Source: Pieris napi (lineage: Eukaryota > Arthropoda > Insecta > Lepidoptera > Pieridae). Taken from it: DNA of 64,000 nucleotides. The stretch lies in contig NC_062248.1 of the NCBI RefSeq assembly GCF_905475465.1, forward strand, positions 2,666,001 to 2,730,000, written 5' to 3'. The position numbers and the translations under genes were made by a program. Shown here in pieces: positions 1-12,900 of this stretch. Positions within the stretch are counted from its first letter, which is position 1; each line of letters opens with the position of its first letter. The notes under the pieces are model-generated. The model worked only from the letters and a program-made list of their open reading frames with translations. It did not search any database and was not told where the DNA came from.

Positions 1-525
1 TATAAACTTTGGTTTATTTCAGGGGTTTCTAATACTACCATAAGACGAATTGTTGCCGAGGGCAGATCTAACAGAGGCGTATTTAGTACGCCCGGTAAAA
101 AGAGGAAAGGTGGTTTTGATTTAGAATTGAAAAAAAACCTAAATATCAGATAGATGAGATTTTTAAATCACACGGCCACGAAGTCTTGAGGCTCCCACCA
201 TATCATTGTACGTTAAACCCCATAGGATTAATCTGGGGAATAATGAAACAAAAACTTGCAGGTAAAAACGTTACTATACCTGCAAGTAACATAAAATTTT
301 TAACAGAGAAGATATTTAAGAAGCTTACTCTTAAGTTGGGATCGATGAATGGCGAAAATCTTGTGAAATCTAATAAAAATTGAAAATCAGTTCATAGAAC
401 AAGATCAGTTAATTGAGATGCAGGAGGATAGGTTTATCTTAAATACTGCGTCTTACTCTTCATATGAAGACTTTTTTATGGATGTGCAGTATTTGGAACC
501 ATTTTCAAGTTCTAATAGCCTATAA
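1..525 (+). pseudogene. Broken DDE transposase (Tc1/mariner-IS630-like)
   Basis: Two blocks of one transposase are joined by an internal deletion near 125-150. The first (about 23-127) reads like the helix-turn-helix part, with TTIRRIVAEGRS and STPGKKRK. The second (about 148-380) reads EIFKSHGHEVLRLPPYHCT, then LNPIGLIWGIMKQ, the region around the third catalytic acidic residue, normally LNPIELIWG in these proteins. Here Gly replaces the Glu. After about 345 the frame shifts and the carboxy end (IENQFIEQDQ to a TAA at 523-525) continues in another frame. The element is inactive three ways: deletion, substitution and frameshift. It may start left of the window. Confidence 0.7.
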
Positions 526-960
526 TTAATTAATAAACTCATGAACAGAATAATTGGAGTTTTCATCTAAATTTCAAACCCCAAATTCGCCACAGTAAAA
601 TTTTCAAAAATTATCCTTCATCATTGGATAAATTTGTATATTCGCATGTATCACATACAATCAGCCGCTTTAAGGGAAAAAAAGTATCAAAACGTTTTAC
701 TCCAATTTCCCCAGTATTGCTAGCGTCAATTTCTTTTTTCCCTTTTTGCCAACAGATCCTGGTAGACCTATAAATAATTGTATACCTATAAAGTACAAAC
801 ACGATCAGTTTTATCTGTTATACTAATGTATAACATGTTACTAAAGTAACTGAAGTAATAACTTCAAGTAACATAAATTATTCAAGGTTAATATATAATT
901 AAATAAAGCATTATTGTTATGATCGTTAATTGTTCTTTAAATAAAGCTAACTAGCTGTAC
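526..960. other. No gene seen
   Basis: AT-rich sequence. The short open frames on the minus strand have no recognisable content. Confidence 0.5.
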
Positions 961-1204
961 ATGTGCATGTTTTAGGAGCTATATTGTATATCTGTCAAAC
1001 TTTAGTAAAGTCTGCCTGGGCCACGTGCCACGACCGTTACCACCTCCTTCAATTAATTATAATGGGTAAAAACCAGGGTAAACGGCGTGTTTGTAGAAAT
1101 CAAACAAGCTTCGTAACGTTAGGGACGGGTATTGCGACAGCCGAAGAGTTCCAACTTCTGGCAGAGAACGAGACTTGCTTTACGAGACTGTCGGCCAACC
1201 TTCA

Positions 1205-1335
1205 GTCGTGCGATTCTGTAACTCACTTTTCGAACTCACACAGCGGTTTTCGCAATGGCGGTCGCGCTCAAATCAATCGTGAAGCAGCCATTTTACGATT
1301 TGGCATTCTGATAAACAATAAACTACAAGCTCCCT
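1205..1335. repeat. Half copy of the 243-bp foldback MITE
   Basis: It matches one arm of the palindromic elements at 20506 and 36619: GCGATTCTGTAACTCAC, CACACAGCGGTTTTCGC, and the following arm through TTTGGCATTCTGATAAAC. The second arm is missing. Confidence 0.7.
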
Positions 1336-1359
1336 CCGCTTTTCAAGACATAATGTGAA

Positions 1360-2490
1360 ATTGCTTAACAGAATACCATAAGATTCCAAAAATGGAAGGG
1401 AGCGTTGTTAGTGCGAGGTGAACTCACGGATTAATAGAATCGCACGGCAGTAATGGATAACAAAAGAATTTCAATCTCCACAGCTGATATTTACTACAAC
1501 AATTTAAATCGTAATTATCTCATCTTTTCTAAACATACATAGAACAATAAATAATAATATGGTTTTATGTTCAAGAATTGGTTGCTCTTCTGTCAGTGTT
1601 GTTTGAAAAATTTAAGTGTCAAATGGGTCAGCCAAGTTGTCCTTGAAGTCTTGGTTTGGTTAGTCGATGGATAGATTTCGGGAGTAGCTTTGCTTTTGGA
1701 GAATGAATTTGGGAGAGAAAATTAAACCGTAATTTTTTGTCCTTTTCTAACTCTCTGATGCTGAAGCTACAAATGCAAAGTCAACAAGAAAATTAAAAAC
1801 TGCGTTTGACTAATATTAGTTGTGTGACAGAAATGTTTTGAATTTTTTGTCCTTCATTAACGCCCAGTTTCCTAATCAGTTTAATAGCTACATATCTAAT
1901 GATAGCTCTAAATTGTGTGGCTAAAAGTGTGATATAATATGAAATTTGAATGCAATTTTTAAACTTGCAATTTTCAACTTAAAATAAATAAAATTTATTT
2001 AATTAATCACAGAATTAATTTGACTTATTTGTTGTGTCAGGCAAAATTTTTTACATTCCTTAGAAAATATACTTCGTTTGAAAATATGTTTGAAACACAG
2101 CATTTTTTAAATTAAGATAATTTCATTTTTAATTTAACTCAAAACCATTTCAACCTATTCAGAGAGTAAGCAAGACCCTACACGCTAACACATCAGCCCT
2201 TCATACGCTCTTAAGATGGGCCCTTCGGGTTCGCTAAGTTAATATATCAGCATTTATATATTATTTTTATTACTACTATAAATAAAGCCAGTAATTTTCG
2301 AAACTGACCTTTGTATCGCGAACATTTTGGTTTAAAAATTCTCCGATAATGGTATTGTGTTTGACTAGTATACGTTACTGATTTATTGCCTGCGATTGAA
2401 ACAGATCACAATGCGGTTTTTATTTTAATACAAAGCAATATTTTCATATATAAAACGATTGTTAATTACATTTCGAGCAGAAAGTTGGCA
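1360..2490. other. No gene seen
   Basis: AT-rich intergenic sequence without a recognisable gene. 2200-2240 shares a short CTTAAGAYGGGCCCT stretch with 47938-47953. Confidence 0.4.
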
Positions 2491-2529
2491 TTTTTCATAA
2501 ATTACGTGTTCGATTTGTGGCTGAAATTT

Positions 2530-2690
2530 TATTTAAAGAAAACCTTTTTTACCGGATTGAAGTTACAATTATTTTACATAATTTTAAAATTTTCCGACGT
2601 TTCACGTGCTTTACAGCGTACGTGGTCACGATGACTATAATACATAGCTTCAATCCGTAAAAAAGTGTTTTCTTTAAATATGTAAAAGTT
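2530..2690. mobile_element. MITE family M1, copy 1
   Basis: Terminal inverted repeats of the form TTTAAAGAAAACnnTTTTTA...TAAAAAAGTGTTTTCTTTAAA enclose a core with CGACGTTTCACGTGCTTTAC and GCGTACGTGGTCACG. Two more copies lie at 15895 and 25858. Confidence 0.7.
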
Positions 2691-3180
2691 ATGTCAATAA
2701 AAGACAATACTATAAAATTTTATTATTAAAACAAGTGAAGACTTTAAATTCTATAATAGAACTGAGCACTAAACATTCGACAAAACTAAATGGTTTGATG
2801 TATGAATTTAAATTCTTCACAAGCATTAAAGACAGGAGTACAATGTCGACGTATAGTTCCTTGCAAATACAGCGTACCTTGACCGTGTATAATATCCACC
2901 TACTGTTTTACAATAACAGGCATTGGGCTAATGGGATAAGTGGTGGTTCGAGCAAGGTTGCGAGCGCGCTGTCTACACAGTCCCGCGGTCACAGCCGCTC
3001 TACTGACACTGCCTCACACTATATCAACAAATTGGTAAATGGCACCACTCGAACGCGTATCCGTTCAATCAAGTCAAGAAAAGAAGACTCAGTGCTCATC
3101 CTGAGATATAACGATCGCAATATCAAAACTTTAACAGATAACGTGTGAATCATGGTTGACTAAATCATATCATCGGAATC

Positions 3181-3960
3181 ATGAATGGAATAAGTGTTAA
3201 CGCCGAAAAACATGGACCGGAAGAAGGAAAGGAGAAGTCTAAAGCGTCGAGTGTTAAAGATAAACTACTGTCTATACGATCCAACATAACAGTAGAACCT
3301 ATAATAGCATGTTACATAATGTCCAATGTGTTTTCGGGGCTTGCTGTTCAAAATCTGAATTTAGAAAAGGCCTGTCGAGTGAATCTTGGTTACAGTGATG
3401 AAGTGTGCTCAGCATTAAACAGACGACAGACAGAGAACTATACAACTGAAGAATCGGAGGTGCAGAAGTTGACAGCATCAGTTCAAGCGTGGAAGAACAT
3501 CGTGCAGACAGCGTTTCCTTGCATTTTAGTACTTTTCGTAGGTTCTTGGAGCGATAAGACTGGGAAACGGAAAGCGTGTATTCTTCTACCCATCGTTGGA
3601 GAGGTTCTATGCTGCACGTGCTTTATATTGAATACTTACTTCTTCTACGAGCTACCTTTGGAAATAACGGCTCTTTCAGATCTGTTTCCATCGTTGACTG
3701 GCGGTTGGATAACCGTCTGCGTCGGTGTGTTCAGTTACATCGGTGATGTGACCACGAAAGAGATGAGGACCTTTAGAGTAGGAGTGGCAAATTTATGCAT
3801 GTCCCTTGGAATACCAATAGGCATGTCACTTAGTGGTATTCTATTGCAAAAAATCGGATATTACGGCATATTTATGATATCCAATGTGTTGTATGTGACA
3901 AGTTTTATTTATGGATACGTCCGGTTAAAGGATCCTGATTTTTCTCAGGAACGACAGCGA
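3181..3960 (+). CDS. Gene A exon 1 (residues 1-260)
   Basis: It codes for the cytoplasmic amino end, TM1-TM6 and MFS motif A. It ends in phase 0 at GTAAGT (3961). The open frame runs on into the intron to 4059, but that extension has no counterpart in gene B. Confidence 0.88.
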
Positions 3961-6900
3961 GTAAGTTTATTTAATATTTACTATATTCTTGATAATTTAG
4001 GAATTGATATAGCTATTATTATTACTGACCAGTGTTGTCCTAGTGGTTTCTGCGCGTGACTTTCATGCCTGGGCTTGGTGGTTCGAACCCCGGCTGTGCA
4101 CTAATGACTAGAGACTTTCTGTCTATGTGTGCATTCAACTCTCGCTCGTATGGTGAAGGAAAACATCGTCATACCTTAGACCCAAAACACTTGACGGTGT
4201 GCGTCAGGCACAGAAGGTTGCTCACCTACTTGCCTATTAGAGATGTTCACGGAACAGATACAGAAATCAGAGGCCTAGACCTAAAAGATTGTAGCCATTG
4301 GTATATATATATATATATATATATTTATTACTAAATTCATAGTTTATGTACTATGAAACAACGAATAACGTGAATAAGATTCAAACTAGTATCAAAATGT
4401 GTTAATCCATTTTTGCTCTGTGAAGTTTTATTGAATTTAATTACAATTCTTTGAATACATACGTGTAAAGTAGAGAATAACATATCTTTATATATATATA
4501 TTACGAGTGTAGTTTGATCCAACTTAAAAGATAGGACAGCTTACATCTCAATTTATACCCGCAATATTATTTTATTGCAAAATATTTGTTTATTATTTGA
4601 TAGTCACAATTCTAAGAGATGGCGCTGTGTTGAAAGTACATACGTTTCACATAAGCTACACTTTAATGGTATAACCACCATAAAAGCATGGTAGTCCCCA
4701 TTATTGGTGTTCTCCTACCCCTTCCCTTGAATAGTTTGCTACTATGTAATATAGCAAAAACCTTAGCTACTGCAACGCTTGGCCGGTCTGCTAGTATAAT
4801 ATAATAAGTTAGGTTGTAGGGAGTTGGATCCAATTAACCGATTTTGAAAATTCTTTTACTAATAGACAGCTACGTAATGGCGTGTAAATGTCTTCTGACT
4901 GACATAGGCTGTATAAACCCGAGCACATAAACCTTTTCGTAGATATCGGATTTGCAAAGTCGAAGAAAAAATTTTGCAACGTTTTTTGTGTTGTAATGAA
5001 TTACATTACAATACAAAAGAATTCTTAAGAATAACTAAAGTCACATTGAGCAGGATAGGATATGGTTGTGTTGTACAGTTGTATTATAAACAGGAGAGTC
5101 AGCGACAGGATATATCTAACTTTTATATTATATAAAAACAAGTCCGTCACGTCTATCGAACGCGAACAGACATCGCGAATACTACTACGCGGAAGTTGTT
5201 TCGGTTTTGTGTCAAGGTTTCCGGGTCACCATTGCCCGTGCCGGGGCGCGCTAGGAACAAACGGGCAGGAGGGTCGACTGATGTTAAGTGATACCCATGG
5301 ACACTCACATTGCCTGTAGGCTCGCAAGTGCATTGCCGGCCTTTTAAGAATTGGTAATCGAATTGGTTCGGAAATACATACTTCAGTGAGTAGCTGGTTC
5401 CACACAGTGGTGGTGCGCGGCAAAAACTGCCTTAAGAAACGCTCAGTTGTGGAACGATGGACGTCGAGGTGGATGGTATTTTGTATTCTGCCTCGACGTC
5501 CGATAGTGAAACTCAGCTGCAGGTATTACCGAACAACTCCTCTGATCTAAAAAAACTTTAATACGAAAATAATATTAACGGCTTCATTATATTTTAAATA
5601 TTAATAAGAATTAGGAACAAATAAAATCGAATTTCATTATTTTGTTTTGAATTAATAACGACCAATAATGTTCTTACCACCTGTGGTTACGTGTCGGTGG
5701 GACAATTTATTAAATTAATATTACTAGGCGGGAATTTCGGGATGATACTAGAGCCAACGAATTTATTGGATTCCGAAGTTAAACTTAGGTTTTAATAGGT
5801 ATACAATTATTTATGTTATATATTAAATATACTGGTAAATATAGTGTTTATTAGTAAATAGATGTTAGTAGTATTTAATTTTGTACGAAAAAATTGTTTA
5901 AAAGGCCGGCAACGCACTTGCGAGGCCTCTGAAAATGAGTGTCCATGGGCGGCGGTATCACTTAACATCAGGTGAGCCTCCTGCCCATTTGCCTTTGGAA
6001 AAGGCCTCCTTTAAATCCCGCCATTCCCGTCTGCATTGTGCCACTCTGCCAGGTACCACCTGATGTTTCCTTATTCTGGTCTATCCATCTTCTAAATTGT
6101 TTTCCTCTTCTGCGTTTAGTGTACTATGGGCACCACTTTCTTGCTCCACTTTTCTGTTCCTCTTGCCATGTCCATACCCATTTCCACTTAAGGAACTAGG
6201 TCAACTTACGATGTTTTAATTGAAAATTACCAAAAATAGTATTTTGGCAATATCATAAGTTTGTTGTGACACCTAGTAAATAATAATGAAATTAATTGGT
6301 AGTCCAAGGTACATTTAGAGTATACAGTTACTAATGGACATATAATTTATAATAAAAGTAATCAAAACGAAGCATTAAGTCCTCTTAAAATAAATACGAC
6401 ATAGTAAGAATAATATGATATAAAAACATTTTAAGTGATGTTGAGAAATTAATTTAAATGTCAGAAGCCAAATTAATTGTAGTTAAAAGCTACTTTGAAA
6501 TAAATAAATAATCCCGCAGAAATACATAGAAATTTGAACATTTATTTAAGCTATTTACTGTAGCTATATACTATATTTAAGCTATATACTCTATTTAAAG
6601 TTAGGATCCTAGAAAAGAACTTAAAAATTCTTAAAAGGTCGGCAACGCATTCGCAAGCTTTCGGCAATGTGACTTAACATCCGGTGAGCCTCTTACCCAT
6701 TTCCCCTGTTCTATAAAAAATACTGGTATAGGAAGTATTTGCTATTTTCGATATTGTACCTATATTTAAAATTTCATATTATTTGTTTTTTATATTTATT
6801 GTTTCCGTAGCAGCTACCGCAACAAGATTTTGTCTTTGATTTCGTCTAATTTGTCAAGAGTTTTTAGTTTTTAGTTAATCTTTTATTTCAGTCAATTTAC

Positions 6901-9900
6901 ATAAAACCATAATGAATTACTTCTTCTCAGGCATTCTCAATTGATATAGAACAATTGAAAAACTTAAATAGTCCGTAGCATTCTTAATTGTCTTCATTTA
7001 TAATATCTCAGGGTCTTAATTGCATTAATTTATCGCAAACAAGCCCTCATATTGGCTTGTATAGAGAAAGATATTGTACCGAGAATATAACCTTGATTGA
7101 GAACGCTGCTATCAAATCTTAAATCCAGGAACGCCTCACAAGTGACACGGAATCAATCGTGAGACAATGTTAATAGGAAGCTTAGGTTTAGTACTCGAAT
7201 CATTCATCATTCTCGCGTACTCGGTCCTATGTCTAAAGTGATAAATTGCCCGCTACGCAAATTCGAGGGGAGTACGAGGTTCAGAGAGGTGGAAATTACA
7301 ATGTCTTATCCAGTTTATTGATTTGCCAGTGTTAGTGGAATGTGAAAATGAATTTTCGATTTCTTGATGATTTTAGTATTCGCGTAAATCGACAGGAGCG
7401 AATTTTGTTGTTAGAACTTTCGAGAAAAATTACATCAATTAAATAAAAATAGCTCCTTTTCTTTACACATAATATATTAAAAACCCATCCACTCTGCCCC
7501 AACATGCGTCTCTTGATCAAACCGTGCCTGAAACCAGTTTTGTTTCAGCTTCCCTCTTGTACTACTCTACTTGTTTTTTATAAGTTGTACTACTCTACTT
7601 GTTTTTTATAAGTCTTTATCTTGCTATCAGTCTGCTAGACTATTAGCAGATGTGTTGAGAGCTGTTAGGCGTTCAGAGCAAAATCTCCATCGAGACTGCC
7701 TGTATTTCAACCGTGTCTATCAAGACTTAGGATTTGTCGCCTTTTAAGCCTATTTATTAGGTCCGGTAGGCTTAGTTGCGTGGCAAGCTTATTAGGATGC
7801 ATTTCTAGCCTTTTTCTGTATTTCATACTCCAGGTCTTGATCTCCTCTTTAACAATTCTTAAAAGGCCGGCAACGCACTCGCGAGCCCTCTGGCATTGAG
7901 AGTGTCCATGGGCAGCGGTATCACTTAACATCAGGTGAGCCTCCTGCCCGTTTGCCCCCCGTTATATTAAAAAAAAAAAAAAAAAAACAGTTCTGATTTT
8001 GAGGTGCTCATGAACCTCCGATGTTTTTATAAACCACGGACAGTTGGATATAAACTTTTTGGTACTTATACGGCGATTTTTCCGGGTAAATCATGATGTT
8101 TTCCTTCACAGCCATGATGCGAACGCCCGACTTCAGGGTAGTGAGGCGTACACTCAAGCCATTAGGCCAACACTGCCCTAGAGATTAGATACAGCTTGGG
8201 AAATTCCAAAGGAAACTTATATACTAATGAACTTGCCTTATTTTTAAAACGATTTTATTTCTTTATTTTATAATCAAATTCTGCATAGATAGATGTTACG
8301 TTTCATATAGAAAAATGTTAAAACATCGGTAAGTATGGTTACTATTGTTTTTGTTATGATTTTAGAGACAACTTACTAAACTGTTTTGGTAGAATTAAGT
8401 AAAACGGTTGCGTGGCAAAAAAGTTTGCGTTAGCGATATTGTCGCCAATTTAGTTTTTTTATTTTTATATTTGCCAAGAAATAAATATAAAATATATGGA
8501 CAAAAACAAAATCATTTACACTTATAACTATACAAAATAAATTGCCGCCGACTCCTCACCACAGATTTAATGACAAAATATCGAAAAACACTTCAAATCG
8601 AAATACAAAAAAATACAATTCGAAAAATTAATTCTACCGAATGACTTTGTTTTAATGAAATTTACCCTGAAAATATAAAATCTTTCTTTTTTTATAAAAA
8701 AAAAACTTTTTCTTATTTTACTCAGAGTGACTTATTGTAGCAATAGAGAAATTGTTAGAGTTTTAATATTTTATCCGGAAAACTATTTCTAAAATTCTTC
8801 GAAAAATTTTGACTTTTACTAAATGGTGTATTATCTACTTAATGTAATCTAATAGTAGTACGCGAATAAAGGCATTTTTATATCATCTTGTTATTAACAA
8901 AATATTTTAAAACTATAAATAATTGTCGATGTGAAGATCCGCCGCTAATAAAATAAATCATTAAAAAACTAAAATTTGAAAAGATTTGTCCCAGTTGCAG
9001 TGGCTGAGTACACTCAATGCTGGCTGTATTTCCTGGCGGGATTGCGGTACTTATATGTAGAGTGAGGAAATCACCAGTTTTGGGGTCACCGGTACTGTCT
9101 GCCAGGCGCCAACTTATCTTTGATAAGTGGCTATGCAGTTGTACTCTAACGGTCTCTACTCTAAAGGGAGTAAACCCAATATAAAAGATACTTGTCTATA
9201 TTTTAAATAATAAATCTCTGGAACGATAGATCTGGTTTGTATATATTTTTTAATAATAGAAATATTTTCAAAATTAATATTTTTCCGAAATGGTCAAACA
9301 ATTCGACTTAGGGTCCTTCAAGAAAAGAGCGTACCAATTCTTGAAAGGCCGGCAACGCACTTGCGAGCCTTCTGGCATTGTGAGTGTCCATGGGCGGCGG
9401 TATCACTTAACATCAGGTGAGCCTCCTGCCCGTTTGCCTCCTATTACATAAAAAAAATAAAAAAAATTGTTAGAACCCGTGTATAACCGTAACGTAATCT
9501 ACTTTCCAGAGATATCATGTTTCCAACACTAGAATAAACGAATTATTTACACTAAATCGTAATCGATTTTGAGCATTATTCTATTACCACATTAAAATTT
9601 CATTTGCTCAGATTTCTTATCTTATTATATCTTTGAAAGTATCTTTCCACGAACGAACCGTCTCAAAATGTAATAGACACATTCGATCATATAAGAATTT
9701 TTTTTTATTATTAATTTTTAGTTATTATCATTATTATTTTTTTTGTTTTGTTTTATTTTTTTTTATTTTGTGGTTGTTTGTTTAATTCTTTCCTTTCATA
9801 GATTTCTTATGTTCTAATGTAATTGATGTGCGTGTTAAATTTGTGATGTCATATTTTCTTGTATTTGTTTAGGCATATTTGCATCCGTTGCATCCCTTAT

Positions 9901-12900
9901 AATTTTTTATGTATTGTGTTTTTTTTTCTTATTTGCAACGAAGTGTAAATAAATAAAAATAAAATAAATACATTGTTTTAGAATGTATAAATAAATAAAT
10001 AAATGCATCGCTCTGTTCCAGATACAGCCTGTGGGTTGTCGGGGATGGATATGTTCATTCTTCGATGTTGGTCACGTACGGGAGACCCTCACAGTGGCCT
10101 TCAGAAGTGGACCTGGTCGCAGAAGGCTTCGAGTTTCCTTGCTCATCGTTGTGGTGTGCGTTATATTCGGACCTCTTCATGGTAAGGGTTTAAATTAACT
10201 TATTGCGGAAGAAAGAAATTTCAACATCAACATTAGACTTTATTTCAAAGAAATAAGAATAGCTATATTTATTTTTATTTAATAATTCGTAGCAGTGTTG
10301 GCCTAGTGGCTTCAGCGTGCTCTCATTCCTGAGGCCGTAGATTCGATCCCCGGCTGTGTAACAATAGACTTTCTTTCTATGTGCGCATTTAATCGAAAAA
10401 TTAATTAGTGTGATAAGAAAGAAATTACATGCACAATAATATAGTCCGCAAAATAAATTAACATATTATGCTAGCAACAGAATTGCATCGCTGCATCGCG
10501 GTTCGAATATGCTTGCTTTTGGTCCCCGGTACTGTCGATCAGGCGCTTGTTTAATCGACATCAAAAGTTAATTAGCATTAAACGTATGCATAATTTTCTT
10601 TTATTTATTACATATTTGTACAAACATAAAATGTAGCAAAGTTAACATATAACACATAATTTTTTGTTGTAATTTTTTAGTAAAAAAGAAATCAAATTAG
10701 TGAATTAATGTGATAGCACGTTAGTCGTAAGTGTAAATAGTACACAAGAACATAGTGTGCTATAAGTAGTGTGGGACACTTTCGTATTTTAAATATCCTT
10801 TTTAGTAAATTAGGTTTGTTTACATTACTTATTAGTCTGAATTCTTTGTGCAGAGACAATTTATAAAATAACATTAATTTCTTAACATCTACCCGCTCAC
10901 CGTCTACAATGTAAAGATACGACTAAAGGACTGGCTTCTGAGCATACTTTGCGCAGTGTTAGAGATGCTTTTGAGACCTAGTATGTAGTTACACACTTTT
11001 TTCATTCACTCACACAATTGCACCCACACACTCATGCACTCAGGCGTATTGATAACAGATGAAAAGTAAATAAAATAAAATATATAATTACATTTTATAT
11101 AAATATATTTTAAGGAATTCATACTTAAGTTTGTTATGGAAGAGCTGGGAACCCTGACACAGGTATTTCTTACTTAAAAGGGTTCCCAAATCTAACATTG
11201 TTCAGGCCGAGCTATGCTCACCAAAACAGCCCGAGCTGAGCTGTAAAGGCCCTTAAGGCCAACAGCGAGATTCCTTACAAAAAAATTACACATTTTTTTT
11301 AAAGTATAATTCTTGTCAATCGGGCCTAGCCCATATCCAAATCAAATCAAACAAGAACATCTTTGCAGAATTTAACTCCTGCCGTAATGTCAATGATCCA
11401 ATTTCCGATTTTTCGTCTGTATTCTTTAAAATCGAAATTTCAGTACTATTATTACAGTTGTAAGAACCTCACAAACATCAAATATGGCTGTAAGTGGAAA
11501 ATTAGAGGATGCTTTAATCTTTGAAACAATTTTGTTGAATCATGTGTTTACCGGGAAATAGTACTTATGTACGTGATTAGTAATTTAATACTATGAGGTA
11601 TTTTTTTTATATTTCTGTAGGCGTTAATGTAGATTCAGCAATGCTTAACTGGGATGTTTGTATATATGTCATGTCTAGATTGCTTTACTAAATATAATCT
11701 TTCCATTTTGACCCCGCACGTGCTATACCGGAAATCATCGCGGGGACACCGCAAGTCTTTACCGACATGTATCAGGCACAGAAGGCTCATAAAGTATCAT
11801 TATTAAATGATATACCTAAATCTGTAGTTAGCACTTATAAATTGTAGGACCAGGTGTCCACTGAAGTATTTCCGGGCTAATTCTACTTAAAGTCCTTCAA
11901 GAAAAGAGCGTACCAATTCATAAAAGGCCGGCAATGTGAATGTCTATGGGCGGCGGTACCACTTAACAACAAGTGAGCCAGGTGGCTCGGGCAGGCCCGT
12001 TTGTCCCCTGTTATTTAAAAAAGCTACAGTTTTTAAGTTATTAAATTATATAATCAAAAAAAGTAATACAAAAATCTTGATAATTACTCAAAACATAATT
12101 TTCTGCATTCATACAAACGTACGACTATGTACGACACGTAGCAATTACGACAGGTTTTTGAATTAAGAACTTTGGAATTTAGACCATAAAACAAAAGACG
12201 AATCGTATTTCTGTGATTGGTCAAGAGCATCTCTAGTCCAACATTCATCTCGAAGTGTTTTTTCGTTTGACTTGACGAAATGCGTGCCTTTGAAATTGCC
12301 TTTCACCTCAGGGTCTTCGAAGGTAGAAGAGTCTATGAGTCGAAACTTAGGGCTTCGAAAGACTGTATTAATAGGGTCATTAGTAATAATGTAATTCTTT
12401 TGTAGGTGAAATGAACGTGCTTTATCTGTTCATGAGATACAGATTCAACTGGGACGAGGTGCAATTCAGCATGTTCTGCACGTATAGTATCATTACTAAT
12501 CTAGTTGGTAAGTCATATTATAAATCTTAGTAAATTAATATAGACACGTTTTAAACAAATTTCTTGAAACTCACATACTTGCAGGAACGACATTGTAGAA
12601 ATTACTTTCTAAAATGATGATATGATGATGTTCAACATTTTTTCATACAAATATCTGCAGGCGTTTTGTTCCTTAGGATATATTACTTTGTCTAACTGTA
12701 TCACGGTAGAGTTACTGGTGTATAACCCTCCATTAAATCTTTCACATTAATAAGCAAAAATCTCCTGTACAATCCTGTACACATAAAAATCGGTCTACCC
12801 ATTTATTGCATTACGAATTTGCCGGGACAGATTCGATCGACTTCGTAGTGGCACTGTTAATGATAATATCAGAACGATTAGCTAATAGAAACTCTAAATA

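Noticed and set aside
1081..1200. Coding look of 963-1358 (131 codons)
   Set aside because: The second half is a MITE arm and the first half matches no family I know.
2735..3148. 137-codon open frame before gene A
   Set aside because: No recognisable content and no splice link in frame with gene A. It more likely lies over promoter or leader sequence.
4056..4334. 92-codon open frame
   Set aside because: Lies entirely in a SINE and a (TA)n run.
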